From the NCBI RefSeq assembly GCF_002920915.1, contig NZ_PQVF01000002.1:370313-434312 (forward strand): a stretch of 64,000 bases of DNA, written 5' to 3'. Below, one piece after another: positions 35,871 through 45,480 of this stretch; position 1 is the stretch's first letter; every line of letters begins with the position of its first letter. Source of the stretch: Solitalea longa. GTDB lineage: Bacteria > Bacteroidota > Bacteroidia > Sphingobacteriales > Sphingobacteriaceae. Position numbers and translations under genes: made by a program. The notes beneath the pieces are model-generated. The model did no database searches and was not told the origin of the DNA. It worked only from the letters and a program-made list of their open reading frames with translations.

Positions 35871-37295
35871 TTATTTCGCGGCCAGCGTTTCGTCAATTAG
35901 CTTTTTAAACTGAGGTGTTGAAGGACGAGGCGCATCTACCGTTACCACTTTACCTTCACGGTCAAAGATCAGGAAGCGTGGAATAGCCGATATTTTGTAA
36001 AATTTAAAAAGGGATTCATCGAATTGCGTTATTAATTCAATGCTTTTAAAGCCCCTCTTTTTCACAAAGTCTTTCCAAATTTGTGTTTTATCATGACCAT
36101 CAACTGACATTCCAATGAAGATAATGTCGTTTCTGTCATGATACCCTTCAGCAATTTTTTCCATGATCGGTTTTTCTGCTAAACAAGGAGCACACCACAT
36201 TGCCCAAACGTCAATAACCACAATCTTACCTTTGAACCCTGCTAGAGTGTAGGTTTTATCATTTACATCTTTAAGTTCAAAATTGTATCCCGGTCTACCC
36301 TTGGCATATGGCCCTAAATCATTATAAGCTTTATTGTAAACTTCTTTTTGCTCGGGGGTTACAAAGGCGTTTTTATACGGTTCAACATATTTTACAAAGT
36401 TCTCATACTCCTTAATACCGGGTATTTTATGTAGTAAAAAGGCAACCTTAACTGCATCATTATTGATTTTCGCACCATTTTCTGCAGAAAAGAAGTTATC
36501 AACCACTTTTTGTTGATTCTTAACTTCATTGAACTTCCAATAACCAAAAACAAAATCAAGTAACTCCATTCCATGTTCCGAACGAAGTATACGAACATCG
36601 TTAATACAATTTTTATCAAGTAAAGGTTTATAAAATTCCTGAGCACTTAGCGAACTGTCGCAAGAGGAGTTTAATCTACCCAAACCGAAAAAATTACCGG
36701 CTCTTAAATATTTAAGATCGATAGCCACTTTATCATTTAGCCAGGTATTAAAGTAAGGATTGGCAGTTTGATTCGATTTTAAAAACGAGGTGGCAAACGT
36801 TTCGAATTGTGCATATTTAGTACGCCCAACACTTGGTTTACCTTTAACGGAATGACTATACTCATTCATGGCATTTAACCATGCCTGTAAAATGGTAGTC
36901 TCTACATTTGGCTTTTCAATTTTTACGTTTGTATAAGCAACGCCTCCTGAATCAGTAACTGCCACCTTTTTCTGGTCACCGGCTTTCAGGTAAATAATAT
37001 GATCAAATGAACCCAAATGACCACCTGCTCTTCTAAAAAAGTAAACACCGTCTTTTTTAAGATCAACCTTGAACGTAATATTTCCGTTGGCATCCGGACG
37101 TTTAAAACCTAAACTCACCCCTTCTCCGTTTTTTAACTCATGTAAAAACAAGCCGCTACCCAAATTACCTTTAACGGTAAAATTTAAGGTGGCCGTTTGA
37201 ACAACCGGTTTAGGTGCAGGCTTTGCCTTCGTTTTTGTTTGGGCATTAACACCCAAACTTAACACAGCCAAAATAAACATTAACACTTTCTTCAT
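35871..37295 (-). CDS. TlpA-family thioredoxin-like protein, CAPC active site (paralog B)
   Basis: 474 residues. Signal peptide 1-18 (ends VNAQ) followed by a K/P/T-rich linker. DUF4369-like domain about 36-125, helical middle 130-330, thioredoxin domain about 336-472 with WAMWCAPC (Cys368, Cys371) and ISAIPRFLIFDREG. The A at the second dipeptide position differs from the CGPC of most thioredoxins and would be expected to shift redox potential (general knowledge). 26 nt after gene 37322-38713, so co-transcribed. Confidence 0.87.
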   Translation of the reverse strand: MKKVLMFILAVLSLGVNAQTKTKAKPAPKPVVQTATLNFTVKGNLGSGLFLHELKNGEGVSLGFKRPDANGNITFKVDLKKDGVYFFRRAGGHLGSFDHIIYLKAGDQKKVAVTDSGGVAYTNVKIEKPNVETTILQAWLNAMNEYSHSVKGKPSVGRTKYAQFETFATSFLKSNQTANPYFNTWLNDKVAIDLKYLRAGNFFGLGRLNSSCDSSLSAQEFYKPLLDKNCINDVRILRSEHGMELLDFVFGYWKFNEVKNQQKVVDNFFSAENGAKINNDAVKVAFLLHKIPGIKEYENFVKYVEPYKNAFVTPEQKEVYNKAYNDLGPYAKGRPGYNFELKDVNDKTYTLAGFKGKIVVIDVWAMWCAPCLAEKPIMEKIAEGYHDRNDIIFIGMSVDGHDKTQIWKDFVKKRGFKSIELITQFDESLFKFYKISAIPRFLIFDREGKVVTVDAPRPSTPQFKKLIDETLAAK

Positions 37296-37321
37296 TTCAA
37301 TCCTTTCTTTATTAGTTATTA

Positions 37322-38713
37322 TTAGCCTACTGCCAAAGCTTTCTCAATAGTCTTTTTAAAATCAGGCGATGTAGGAGGTGGAGCCTCTATAGAAAACACA
37401 TTACCCTCTTTATCAAAAATCATAAAACGATTAGGAACCTTAAAGTTATAATACAACCTAAAACGGGATTCAGTGTCGATTAATTCCATACCTTTATGAT
37501 TGTCATCCGCCAATATCTTCTTCCACACTGCTAAATCATAAAGTTTATTTTGAGCAACGCTTATAAATACCACATCAGGTCTCGTAGTTTTACAATCTTC
37601 TTCTGCTTTCTTAAACGCGGCTCTTTCTCCAAGATTGGTATTAGCCGCGGCAAACCACAGGTTAATAACCACAACTTTCCCTCTAAAATCTTCTAACGTA
37701 TACACTTTACCATTCACATCTTTAAGTGTGAAATTTAAACCTGGAACACCTTTAAGATATTTGGTTACAGCATCCTGCTTTTGTGAGAAAAGCTCTTTAA
37801 GCTCCTCAGTAGAAAAACATTTCCCATTTGGCTCTACATATCGTGCAAACATTTCTTGAGTTGCAACCTTGTCAAAGAACTTAACCAGGTACCAAGCCTT
37901 TAACAAGTCATTATTGATCATTGGAGTATAATCAAAGAAGGATTGATAAGCTATTCCTTTTTTATATGCCTGATATGAAAGCAAGTATTTCATCATCTCA
38001 AAACCACGTGTTGAATTAAGCGGAGCAGTTGATGACAGGATCTTGGCGTTATCTAATGACTTGTAAAAAGGCTGCACCGCTGCAGCTGTATCATATGTTG
38101 GAGTTTTAGTTAAGATATTAAATTGAAAGAAATTACCGGCTTTCAAGTAATAAAGATCAGTACTTATCAGGTCTTTCAAATACTCGTTGAAATATTTATT
38201 CGACGTTTTAATTTTGGTTAATATTGTTGCAAATTCCTCGAGTTTCGCATATTCAGAATAAAAGTCGAACGACTTAGTGAAGGTGCGATCATTAACAAAC
38301 TTAGCGAACTTATTTAACCATGAGTTTAATTTATCGGTTTCGAAATTAGGATTATCTTGCTCGAACTTCTCAAAATCAAGGTTCATGGTGGCGTCTACAT
38401 ATCCAGTTAACTTAACACGATCACCTGGCTTAAGATAAATTCCATTTTTGTAAATATTACCATGTGAGGCACCCGGACTAACGAAATAAATTCCCTCATT
38501 ATTTAAATCAACAGTAAACGAGACCGTCATACTCGCATCAGGTTTGCGCTCTTCTAACTTTACTGCTGTACTATTCTGAATGTGAAATAAACTTACAATT
38601 GTTCGATCATTTCCTCCCTTAATACTGCAGGTAATGGATGCTTGTGGTGTCTGTGCTTTAGTTACAAACGAGCACAATTGAAAAAAAACTATAAATACAA
38701 TTAATTTTTTCAT
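37322..38713 (-). CDS. Thioredoxin-fold paralog without catalytic cysteines (paralog C)
   Basis: 463 residues, signal peptide 1-21 (ends TKAQ). Same layout and strong similarity to gene 38887-40281 (MKKLIVF, KAGNFFQFNI, GVPGLNFTLKDVNGKVYTL, EDFRGKVVVINLW). Where the paralog has WATWCTPC, this protein has WFAAANTN: both Cys are gone (Ala357, Asn360), and the cis-Pro loop GIPRYMIFD has become KVPNRFMIFD. The reading frame is otherwise intact and uninterrupted, so it is kept as a protein without redox chemistry, perhaps as a binding or scaffold partner (inference). Located between two redox-competent paralogs. Confidence 0.85.
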   Translation of the reverse strand: MKKLIVFIVFFQLCSFVTKAQTPQASITCSIKGGNDRTIVSLFHIQNSTAVKLEERKPDASMTVSFTVDLNNEGIYFVSPGASHGNIYKNGIYLKPGDRVKLTGYVDATMNLDFEKFEQDNPNFETDKLNSWLNKFAKFVNDRTFTKSFDFYSEYAKLEEFATILTKIKTSNKYFNEYLKDLISTDLYYLKAGNFFQFNILTKTPTYDTAAAVQPFYKSLDNAKILSSTAPLNSTRGFEMMKYLLSYQAYKKGIAYQSFFDYTPMINNDLLKAWYLVKFFDKVATQEMFARYVEPNGKCFSTEELKELFSQKQDAVTKYLKGVPGLNFTLKDVNGKVYTLEDFRGKVVVINLWFAAANTNLGERAAFKKAEEDCKTTRPDVVFISVAQNKLYDLAVWKKILADDNHKGMELIDTESRFRLYYNFKVPNRFMIFDKEGNVFSIEAPPPTSPDFKKTIEKALAVG

Positions 38714-38732
38714 AATTCATGTAGTGTGGTGA

Positions 38733-38761
38733 ATTCCCGGCTTAAAAACTTAGCCGGGAAT
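38733..38761 (-). terminator. Hairpin upstream of paralog C
   Basis: Stem ATTCCCGGCT / AGCCGGGAAT ending 19 nt before the start codon of gene 37322-38713. No T run, so it may be an attenuator or RNA-processing/stability element rather than a full terminator. A matching hairpin lies before gene 38887-40281. Confidence 0.55.
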
Positions 38762-38886
38762 AAGTAATTAATAGTTGTTATTATTTTCAGCCTTCTTTTT
38801 GAGTTTGGACATGGTCACCCTAACCTTAATCCTGCTAAAACACTTTCTTCTTTTCTCTCCCTTTCTCACCCATTCTTCAGTAGTTA

Positions 38887-40281
38887 TTATTTCCCTAAAG
38901 CCAATGCCTGCTCAATCGTCTTTTTAAACTCTGGAGTGGTTGGACGAGGGGCATCAACGGTAAACACTTTTCCGTTACGATCAAAGATCATGTAACGCGG
39001 AATACCAGCCAGGTTATAAAAGTCAGTAAACTGGTTTTGGTAATCGAGTAATTCTAAACCCTTATAAGCGTTCTCATTCACAAACTTTTTCCATGATTCT
39101 TTCTCCTTGATCTTGTTTTGTGAAATACCAATAAATATGATATCATTTCTACCTTGATACTCTTCTTCTATTTTCATGAAAGTTGGTTTTTCACGGCGAC
39201 AAGGAGTGCACCAGGTAGCCCACAGATCAATAACCACTACCTTTCCTTTAAAATCCTGCAATGTGTAGGTTTTCTCATTCACATCATTAAAAGAGAAATT
39301 CAAACCAGGAGCGCCTTTAGCATACTTGGTTAAGGCATTGTACTTTTTATTGTAGCTATCTTTTAACTCGGGATTAGTAAAGGTCTCTTTATAAGGCATC
39401 ACATACTTTGCAAACTCCTCATAGGTATTGATCCTGTCAAAGAATTTTGCCAAATAGAAGGCCTTTAAGTTATCATTAGCAATCATACCTGTGTTATCAA
39501 AAGGAGATTCAGGTTTCAATTTCTTTTGGTAAACCCAGTATGAAAGCACATATTTCATCATGTCAAAACAGCGTGTTGAATTAAATGCAGCTGTAGTTGA
39601 AAGGATCTTCGTATCGTTTAACGACTTGTAGAAAGGTTGCACTACCGCGCTGCTATCATAGCTAAGTTTTTTGACAGAAATATTGAAATAAAAGAAATTA
39701 CCGGCTTTCAAAAAATGAAGGTCTGTATTTATCCAGTCTTTTAAGAAAGCATTGTACTGACTGTTAGCTGTTTTAACTTTTGTTAAGTCAGCTGAAAAGG
39801 TTTCCAACTTCTTATATTCTGCATAAAAATCAAACGAATCTTTTTCTTTCCAACGTGCAGTACTAAAATCAGCAAACTTTACTAACCATTTATTTAAGCG
39901 CTGAGTTTCCAAATTAGGTTTTTCCAACTTACAGCTATCAAAATCCATTGTCATCGAAGTGCCGATATAGCCAGTTAACTTAACCCGTTCGCCTCGTTTT
40001 AGATAAATAGCATTTCTATAAATAGCGCCGTGTGACCCTGCAGGAACAACAAAATACGTCCCCTCCTTCTGTTCGGATACCTTAAAAAAGGCTATCTTAT
40101 TTTGGTCGGGTTTCGTCGAAGCCACTTTAACAGCTTCGCCGTTTTTCACCTGAAATAAACTTACAACTGTTTTATCATTGCTCCCTATTACTCTGCAAGT
40201 AATGGTCGATTCAGTAACCTGCGCATTAGCGGCAATGGTTGAAAACTGAAGGAAGGCTGCAAATACAAGTAATTTCTTCAT
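38887..40281 (-). CDS. TlpA-family thioredoxin-like protein, CTPC active site (paralog D)
   Basis: 464 residues, signal peptide 1-20 (ends ANAQ). DUF4369-like beta domain about 24-118, helical middle, thioredoxin domain about 325-462 with WATWCTPC (Cys358, Cys361) followed by RREKPTF, and AGIPRYMIFDRNG. Active site complete. It is the closest paralog of the cysteine-less gene 37322-38713, so those two arose by tandem duplication. It follows the metalloprotease gene 40350-42911 by 68 nt including a hairpin. It is likely to act on disulfides of captured or secreted protein (inference). Confidence 0.88.
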   Translation of the reverse strand: MKKLLVFAAFLQFSTIAANAQVTESTITCRVIGSNDKTVVSLFQVKNGEAVKVASTKPDQNKIAFFKVSEQKEGTYFVVPAGSHGAIYRNAIYLKRGERVKLTGYIGTSMTMDFDSCKLEKPNLETQRLNKWLVKFADFSTARWKEKDSFDFYAEYKKLETFSADLTKVKTANSQYNAFLKDWINTDLHFLKAGNFFYFNISVKKLSYDSSAVVQPFYKSLNDTKILSTTAAFNSTRCFDMMKYVLSYWVYQKKLKPESPFDNTGMIANDNLKAFYLAKFFDRINTYEEFAKYVMPYKETFTNPELKDSYNKKYNALTKYAKGAPGLNFSFNDVNEKTYTLQDFKGKVVVIDLWATWCTPCRREKPTFMKIEEEYQGRNDIIFIGISQNKIKEKESWKKFVNENAYKGLELLDYQNQFTDFYNLAGIPRYMIFDRNGKVFTVDAPRPTTPEFKKTIEQALALGK

Positions 40282-40300
40282 GGAATATTAAATGGAATAA

Positions 40301-40328
40301 ATCCCCGACCAAAAAATCAGTCGGGGAT
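40301..40328 (-). terminator. Hairpin upstream of paralog D
   Basis: Stem ATCCCCGAC / GTCGGGGAT ending 19 nt before the start codon of gene 38887-40281, the same spacing as the hairpin at 38733-38761. The flanking GATAAGTGATTAATTGTT also matches AATAAGTAATTAATAGTT there. Confidence 0.55.
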
Positions 40329-40349
40329 AAGTGATTAATTGTTGGCTTA

Positions 40350-42911
40350 CTAATTCGCTAGTGCGAAACGCTTTTTCAAACCTGATTGAATTTGATCAGC
40401 TACATACTGTAAGTGATCTTTAGAGGCCTTATCTTTTGCTAAAGGAAGGGCAGCTAAAATCTCCTTACGTAGGTTTTCAAGGTGTAAACCTACCACCGAG
40501 CCGACATCTGAGTTTAAGGTCATCGGCATCATTTCTCTGGCCATGTTACCCCCAAGCATTCCGGCCATTGCATTGGCACCTAGTTCAGCTTCGTTGATAC
40601 GCATAAGAAGAGCTGAAACATAGCTTTTTTGTACACCACGACGGTAAATATCAATCGGTTTATTGGTCTTCAACTCGCTCCAAACACCCACTTTAACATC
40701 ATTCAATAAACTATTCAATGAATAGGTGTTGGCTTTTCCGTAGCGTTGTTCCATAGTATTCAGGGTATTGAACACACGATCAGAAAACACTTGATCCATT
40801 ACCCTGTCTTGAATAACGGGAACGCTACCAAGTCCGACAGGTTTACTAATTTTGTTAAGTATGTTGTTATCTAATAACCAATAAGGTGTTTCAAATACTT
40901 CCTTATTTAAAAAGGCTACAGCCTCTTTTTGCTTGGCAACCGATGTTGATGCATACACATCGCCATTTCCTGGCTGTTCAGGTGTAGAAATTGTTTCTTC
41001 AACACTAGCAATATTTTTTGCCACATGATTAGCATAACGTAAATATTGACCAGCCACCTGGCGGTACATTTGGCTTAGATTTGTATACAAATCATTTTCC
41101 TCTTTTGTCCACTCAGGCAGGTTCTTCATTACAATTTTCAGGTTTTTAATACCATAGGTACTTGCCACCATACTATTGTCACCTACGTCTTCCGTTTGGG
41201 CACGACAATCGTTGTTCATGCCTTCACCACCGAACCACAATCTTGGATTAGCTTTTAAGCTGTCCACAATCCACTGCGATACGATTTTTTTATCCTCTTC
41301 TTCATCTTTGGCAAAAGTTTGCTTGTACCCCCATTGAATAGCCCATTTATCATAATCATTGATACGAGGCATAATACCTTCAGGAGCAATTTTATCTTCT
41401 GGTTGAGCTACATAGTTGAAACGGGCATAGTCCATAATTGAATTACAGTGACCATGTTTTTCCACCCATTCTTTATCTCTCAATTTTTCGACAGGAGTTA
41501 AAGAGCTGCTACCCATGTTGTGGCGTAAGCCTAAAGTGTGACCTAACTCATGCGAAGACACAAAACGGATCAATTGGCCCATTAGTTCGTCGCTGAATTT
41601 CATGGTACGCGCACGAGGGTCATTTGGACTCGCCTGAACCATGTACCAGTCATGCACCAATGTCATTACGTTATGGTACCAACCTACATAGCTTTGCAAG
41701 ATCTCCCCGCTTCTTGGGTCGTGAATATTCGGACCGTATGCGTTAGGCGTTTCTGAAGGAAGGTAACGGATCACTTTGTAACGCGCATCTTCCAAACTCA
41801 TCGTTGTATCGTTCTCAGGCCATTCTTTACCCATGATGGCATTTTTGAAACCCGCAGATTCAAAAGCTTTATTCCAGTCGTTAACACCTTGAATCAGGTA
41901 TGGACGCCATTGTTTAGGTGTAGCCGGATCGATATAATAAACAATTGGATTTTTAGGTTCTACCAATTCGCCTCGTTTGTACTTCTCAATGTCTTCATCT
42001 TTAGGCTCCAAACGATAACGAACAATATATACCTTAGGACTTACCTGTTGTTGACCATCAGCATAATCATATAAACCATCGGCAAAATAACCCACACGCG
42101 TATCATAGTATCTTGGCGTCATTGCTTTTTCAGGCATCAACAATATGGATGTAGAAAGCTCCAACGTAGCAGCACCGCCAATTTTGCCCGCCTCTAATGG
42201 CGGTACAGGCCTGCCGCCAGGACCTTTACCAGGTGTACTTGCGGCATTATACGTGCGCACCATTTTCATTTCCACATTGATCGGATAGGTAGCAAAGCTT
42301 TTTATATAGCTTCTGTCGGCAACCATAGCTGAAACCTGCATTCCACTTTTTGCCTCATTGTTCAGCGTAGTGAATACATTCTCTTTTTCGAAGAAATCGG
42401 TAAAATCAATGATCGAACTCTTATCAGCTTCTCCTCTTGCTTTTATATCATAAACCGCAACTATTGGATTAATGGTTGAATTTTTAACAGCTTTTGAAAC
42501 AGCGTCAGTTGAATCAGCCCTTAATACATTGTAAATCACACGTAACAGCAACTTATTGGCTTTACCTTTTTCAAAGGTCATAACCGTTGTGTTCATTTCC
42601 TCCCCACCAAACTTCGGACTTCCTCCTGGAACCTTTACTAAATAGCTGGTTACCATCAGTTGCCTATTTATAATTGAATCAGGAATCTCGAAATAATACT
42701 TATCCCCTTTTTTATAAATATTGAATAAGCCTTTTTTAGCAACAGTGCCTTTGGTGTATTGTTCATAAGGTTTAACCGGAGTTTTAACCGAATCAACCTT
42801 GGCAACAGATGCTTTGTCTTTCGCTTTTTTCTTATCCTTCCCCTTCTCCTGAGCCATCGCCGTGCTTGCACACAGTCCAATAGCCACCATCAATATATAT
42901 TTGAGTTTCAT
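40350..42911 (-). CDS. Zinc metalloprotease, DUF5117/DUF5118 type, intact active site
   Basis: 853 residues. Signal peptide 1-20 (ends AMAQ), a K-rich linker, a DUF5118-like segment about 45-95 (GLFNIYKKGDKYYFEIPDS), a DUF5117-like domain about 100-300, then a metzincin-type protease domain with HELGHTLGLRH (His454, Glu455, His458, His464), the full HExxHxxGxxH motif. Preceding ATPKQWRPYLIQGVNDWNKAFE is typical of the family. A Met-turn-like SIMDYARFNYVAQP follows. It should degrade proteins in the periplasm or at the surface. It lies 30 nt after its inactive-looking paralog 42942-45398. Confidence 0.92.
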   Translation of the reverse strand: MKLKYILMVAIGLCASTAMAQEKGKDKKKAKDKASVAKVDSVKTPVKPYEQYTKGTVAKKGLFNIYKKGDKYYFEIPDSIINRQLMVTSYLVKVPGGSPKFGGEEMNTTVMTFEKGKANKLLLRVIYNVLRADSTDAVSKAVKNSTINPIVAVYDIKARGEADKSSIIDFTDFFEKENVFTTLNNEAKSGMQVSAMVADRSYIKSFATYPINVEMKMVRTYNAASTPGKGPGGRPVPPLEAGKIGGAATLELSTSILLMPEKAMTPRYYDTRVGYFADGLYDYADGQQQVSPKVYIVRYRLEPKDEDIEKYKRGELVEPKNPIVYYIDPATPKQWRPYLIQGVNDWNKAFESAGFKNAIMGKEWPENDTTMSLEDARYKVIRYLPSETPNAYGPNIHDPRSGEILQSYVGWYHNVMTLVHDWYMVQASPNDPRARTMKFSDELMGQLIRFVSSHELGHTLGLRHNMGSSSLTPVEKLRDKEWVEKHGHCNSIMDYARFNYVAQPEDKIAPEGIMPRINDYDKWAIQWGYKQTFAKDEEEDKKIVSQWIVDSLKANPRLWFGGEGMNNDCRAQTEDVGDNSMVASTYGIKNLKIVMKNLPEWTKEENDLYTNLSQMYRQVAGQYLRYANHVAKNIASVEETISTPEQPGNGDVYASTSVAKQKEAVAFLNKEVFETPYWLLDNNILNKISKPVGLGSVPVIQDRVMDQVFSDRVFNTLNTMEQRYGKANTYSLNSLLNDVKVGVWSELKTNKPIDIYRRGVQKSYVSALLMRINEAELGANAMAGMLGGNMAREMMPMTLNSDVGSVVGLHLENLRKEILAALPLAKDKASKDHLQYVADQIQSGLKKRFALAN

Positions 42912-42941
42912 TTTCAGCTCTCTTTCTAAATGAACGTATAC

Positions 42942-45398
42942 TTAGTTTTTTGATTCAAAATAAGTGTTGATCTTAGCCACAACGTATTTTAAATGTCCTA
43001 CAGTTGCAGCATCAGTATAAGCAGGGATAGCCGCTTTACTCTGATTGGCAATTTTTCTCAAATGAGCTTCTAATACTGCAGGAACATCCGTGCCTGACAG
43101 ATCATTTGTCGGAGCAGGTTTTGATGGATCTGGCACTTCTGAAGCAGTTTTTGCAATCTTGATCATTTTAGCTAAAGCCGATTTTTGCAAAACACGCTTA
43201 TGCATATCAATTGGTTGATGGCTGGTTAATTCACCCCACAATGCTTTATTTAAGTCAGTTAAATACTCATCAACCGAATACGCTTTTTCAGCTCCATAAC
43301 GCATTGTCTGCGAATTCAAGCGATAAAAACGTGCATCAGATATTGCATAAATAATGGTATTTTCTTGCCAGTCAAGAATTTTATCTTTTAAAGCAGGCTT
43401 GCTAAACTTGTTCAATACATTTGGGTCAATTAACCATTGAGGAGTGGTAAACACTTCACGGCCTAAAAACGCAACCGCTGCTTTTTGAACTGATTTAGCA
43501 ACCGGGGTATATACATCACCACTTTGTCCGGATGTTTTAACATTTTCATGCACACCACCAATGTTAGCATACACATTACGCACAAGGAATGCATACTGGA
43601 TTCCCATAATGTTGTAAATTTCTGAGGCGTTATAATAAGGCTCATTAGGAGTTTTTGTCCACTTTAATAAATTAGACATTACCACTTTTAAGTTTTTAAT
43701 ACCGTACTCCCCAGCTTTCATTGCATCATTACTTAGATCTTCATGTACCACACTTGGGTCAGTTGGATCACTTGCACTAGCAGAATTAAATGCGGCATAC
43801 CATAACGAAGAGTTAGGCTTCACATTTTCTTCGATCCATTTTAAGCGTACATTTTTATCTGCAGTAAAATCATCTTTTCCGGTATACGAGTAACCCCATT
43901 TAATCGCCCATTTGTCATAATCGCCGATTTGAGGAATTAAGCCTTTGCGACCAACCTGATCTTGAGGCTGAGCTACGTAGTTGTAATGGCTATAATCCAT
44001 AATTGAGTTATTGTATGGATGATTTTCTAACCATTTTTTATCTCTTAATTTATCGAACACAATGGTACTGCTGCTACCAATATTGTCGCGAAGACCAAGG
44101 CTGTGACCAATTTCGCGGCTGATATCAGCGCGGATCAAAGCTCCCATTAATTCATCGCTGAACTTCATGTTTCTTGCTCCCGGATCAGTAGCCCCTGCCT
44201 GAACCATGTACATATGATGTAAGAAAGTGATCTGACTGTGTGACCATCCTACATATGTTTCTAAAATTTCACCTGTACGAGGATCGTTTATGCGATTACC
44301 TGTAGCAATTGGAGAAGTAGACGGAAAATAACGAACCACTTTATAGCGAGCATCATCGATATTCATCGTGGTATCGTTTTCAGGCCACTCTTTACCTATG
44401 ATGGCATTTTTGAAACCTGCTGCCTCAAACGCCTGGTTCCAATCATTAATACCTTGAATGATATAAGGACGCCATTGCTTTGGAGTTGCCGGATCTACAT
44501 AAAATACAATCGGCTCTTTAGGCTCAACCAGTTCTCCAGCTTTGTAACGATTCAAATCCTTAGGCTCTAAGCGAAGACGAACCGTAAATTGTTTTTCTTC
44601 AACTTTTTGCTGCGCATCTGAAAATACTTTATAACCATCGCCAAGGAAACCTACACGCGGATCATAAGCACGGGCTTCCATTGGAGTTTTTGGCAATACC
44701 ATTACCGAGTTACTGATTTCAAAGGTAGCACCTGCGCTTGGACCATCGCTAGCCATACCAAAGGTTTTAACCGACTTCACCTCAATGTTAGTAGGATAAG
44801 CATCCATTGATAACACGAAAGAACGGTCAGCTGCAGGACTTGAAAGCATCAACTCCTTTTTTACCTGAGGATGTAGCCCTGAAAGCTGATTTTCTTTAGT
44901 AAAGAAATCGGTTACATCTATTACTGAACTTTTATTGTTATCACCACGCGATTTTAATTCCAATGTCATAATAATTGGATCGATCGTGGCATTGCGAACT
45001 GCACGTGAAATTGCATTTGATGAATCGCTATAAGCAACACTGGTTACTGCGCGAACAAATAATTTATCATTTGGCGCTTTCTCAAACGAAACAATGATTC
45101 CGTTACCCAGCTCTCCTGCATAACGGGGACTACCATTCGCCACTTTAGAGAAACGGGTAGTAAATAAGAATTCTCTTTTTAGTAAAGAGTCCGGAATTTC
45201 AAAGTAGTATTTCTCATCTACCTTGTGCACTTTGAATAACCCGGTTTGGGTTTTAGCTTTAGCCGAAATCACTTCTTTGTAAGGTTTCAATTTGGCTACA
45301 GCAATTGAAGGTTTCTTTACCCCAGCAGAATCTTGCGCAAACCCTGTTTTCGCAGCGAATAATGCAATTGCTAAAACAGGAATAAATTTCAATTTCAT
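42942..45398 (-). CDS. DUF5117-type metalloprotease paralog with a degraded zinc site
   Basis: 818 residues, signal peptide 1-21 (ends GFAQ). Same domain order as 40350-42911 (GLFKVHKVDEKYYFEIPDS, ATPKQWRPYIIQGINDWNQAFE). The metal motif reads REIGHSLGLRD at 428-438: the first His is Arg428 and the third ligand is Asp438, leaving only Glu429 and His432. The flanking NIGSSS and SIMDYSHYNYVAQP are kept and the frame is intact. It is therefore expected to bind zinc poorly or not at all, and may act as a binding partner or pseudo-enzyme (inference). First gene after the terminator of the SusCD/PKD block, 61 nt downstream. Confidence 0.9.
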   Translation of the reverse strand: MKLKFIPVLAIALFAAKTGFAQDSAGVKKPSIAVAKLKPYKEVISAKAKTQTGLFKVHKVDEKYYFEIPDSLLKREFLFTTRFSKVANGSPRYAGELGNGIIVSFEKAPNDKLFVRAVTSVAYSDSSNAISRAVRNATIDPIIMTLELKSRGDNNKSSVIDVTDFFTKENQLSGLHPQVKKELMLSSPAADRSFVLSMDAYPTNIEVKSVKTFGMASDGPSAGATFEISNSVMVLPKTPMEARAYDPRVGFLGDGYKVFSDAQQKVEEKQFTVRLRLEPKDLNRYKAGELVEPKEPIVFYVDPATPKQWRPYIIQGINDWNQAFEAAGFKNAIIGKEWPENDTTMNIDDARYKVVRYFPSTSPIATGNRINDPRTGEILETYVGWSHSQITFLHHMYMVQAGATDPGARNMKFSDELMGALIRADISREIGHSLGLRDNIGSSSTIVFDKLRDKKWLENHPYNNSIMDYSHYNYVAQPQDQVGRKGLIPQIGDYDKWAIKWGYSYTGKDDFTADKNVRLKWIEENVKPNSSLWYAAFNSASASDPTDPSVVHEDLSNDAMKAGEYGIKNLKVVMSNLLKWTKTPNEPYYNASEIYNIMGIQYAFLVRNVYANIGGVHENVKTSGQSGDVYTPVAKSVQKAAVAFLGREVFTTPQWLIDPNVLNKFSKPALKDKILDWQENTIIYAISDARFYRLNSQTMRYGAEKAYSVDEYLTDLNKALWGELTSHQPIDMHKRVLQKSALAKMIKIAKTASEVPDPSKPAPTNDLSGTDVPAVLEAHLRKIANQSKAAIPAYTDAATVGHLKYVVAKINTYFESKN

Positions 45399-45442
45399 AA
45401 TGATTGTTAATTGATACTAATATTTTATTAGTTAATTATGCG

Positions 45443-45480
45443 AAAAAAGCACCATTGGACTATTGTCCAATGGCTTTTTT
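45443..45480 (-). terminator. Terminator of the locus 2 SusCD block, containing the stop codon
   Basis: On the minus strand a stem AAAAAAGCCATTGGAC pairs with GTCCAATGGTGCTTTTTT (one bulge), followed by T residues. The TAG stop of the PKD-like gene lies at the loop/stem junction, so the last codons form the 5' arm. Confidence 0.8.

Noticed and set aside
41889..42074. Plus-strand frame inside the metalloprotease gene
   Set aside because: A shadow of the strongly supported minus-strand gene with no start context or homology of its own. The same applies to the other short frames opposite SusC, SusD and kinase genes.
42942..45398. Metalloprotease paralog as a pseudogene
   Set aside because: The frame is intact over 818 codons with all other family features. 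It is better described as a protein with a lost metal site.
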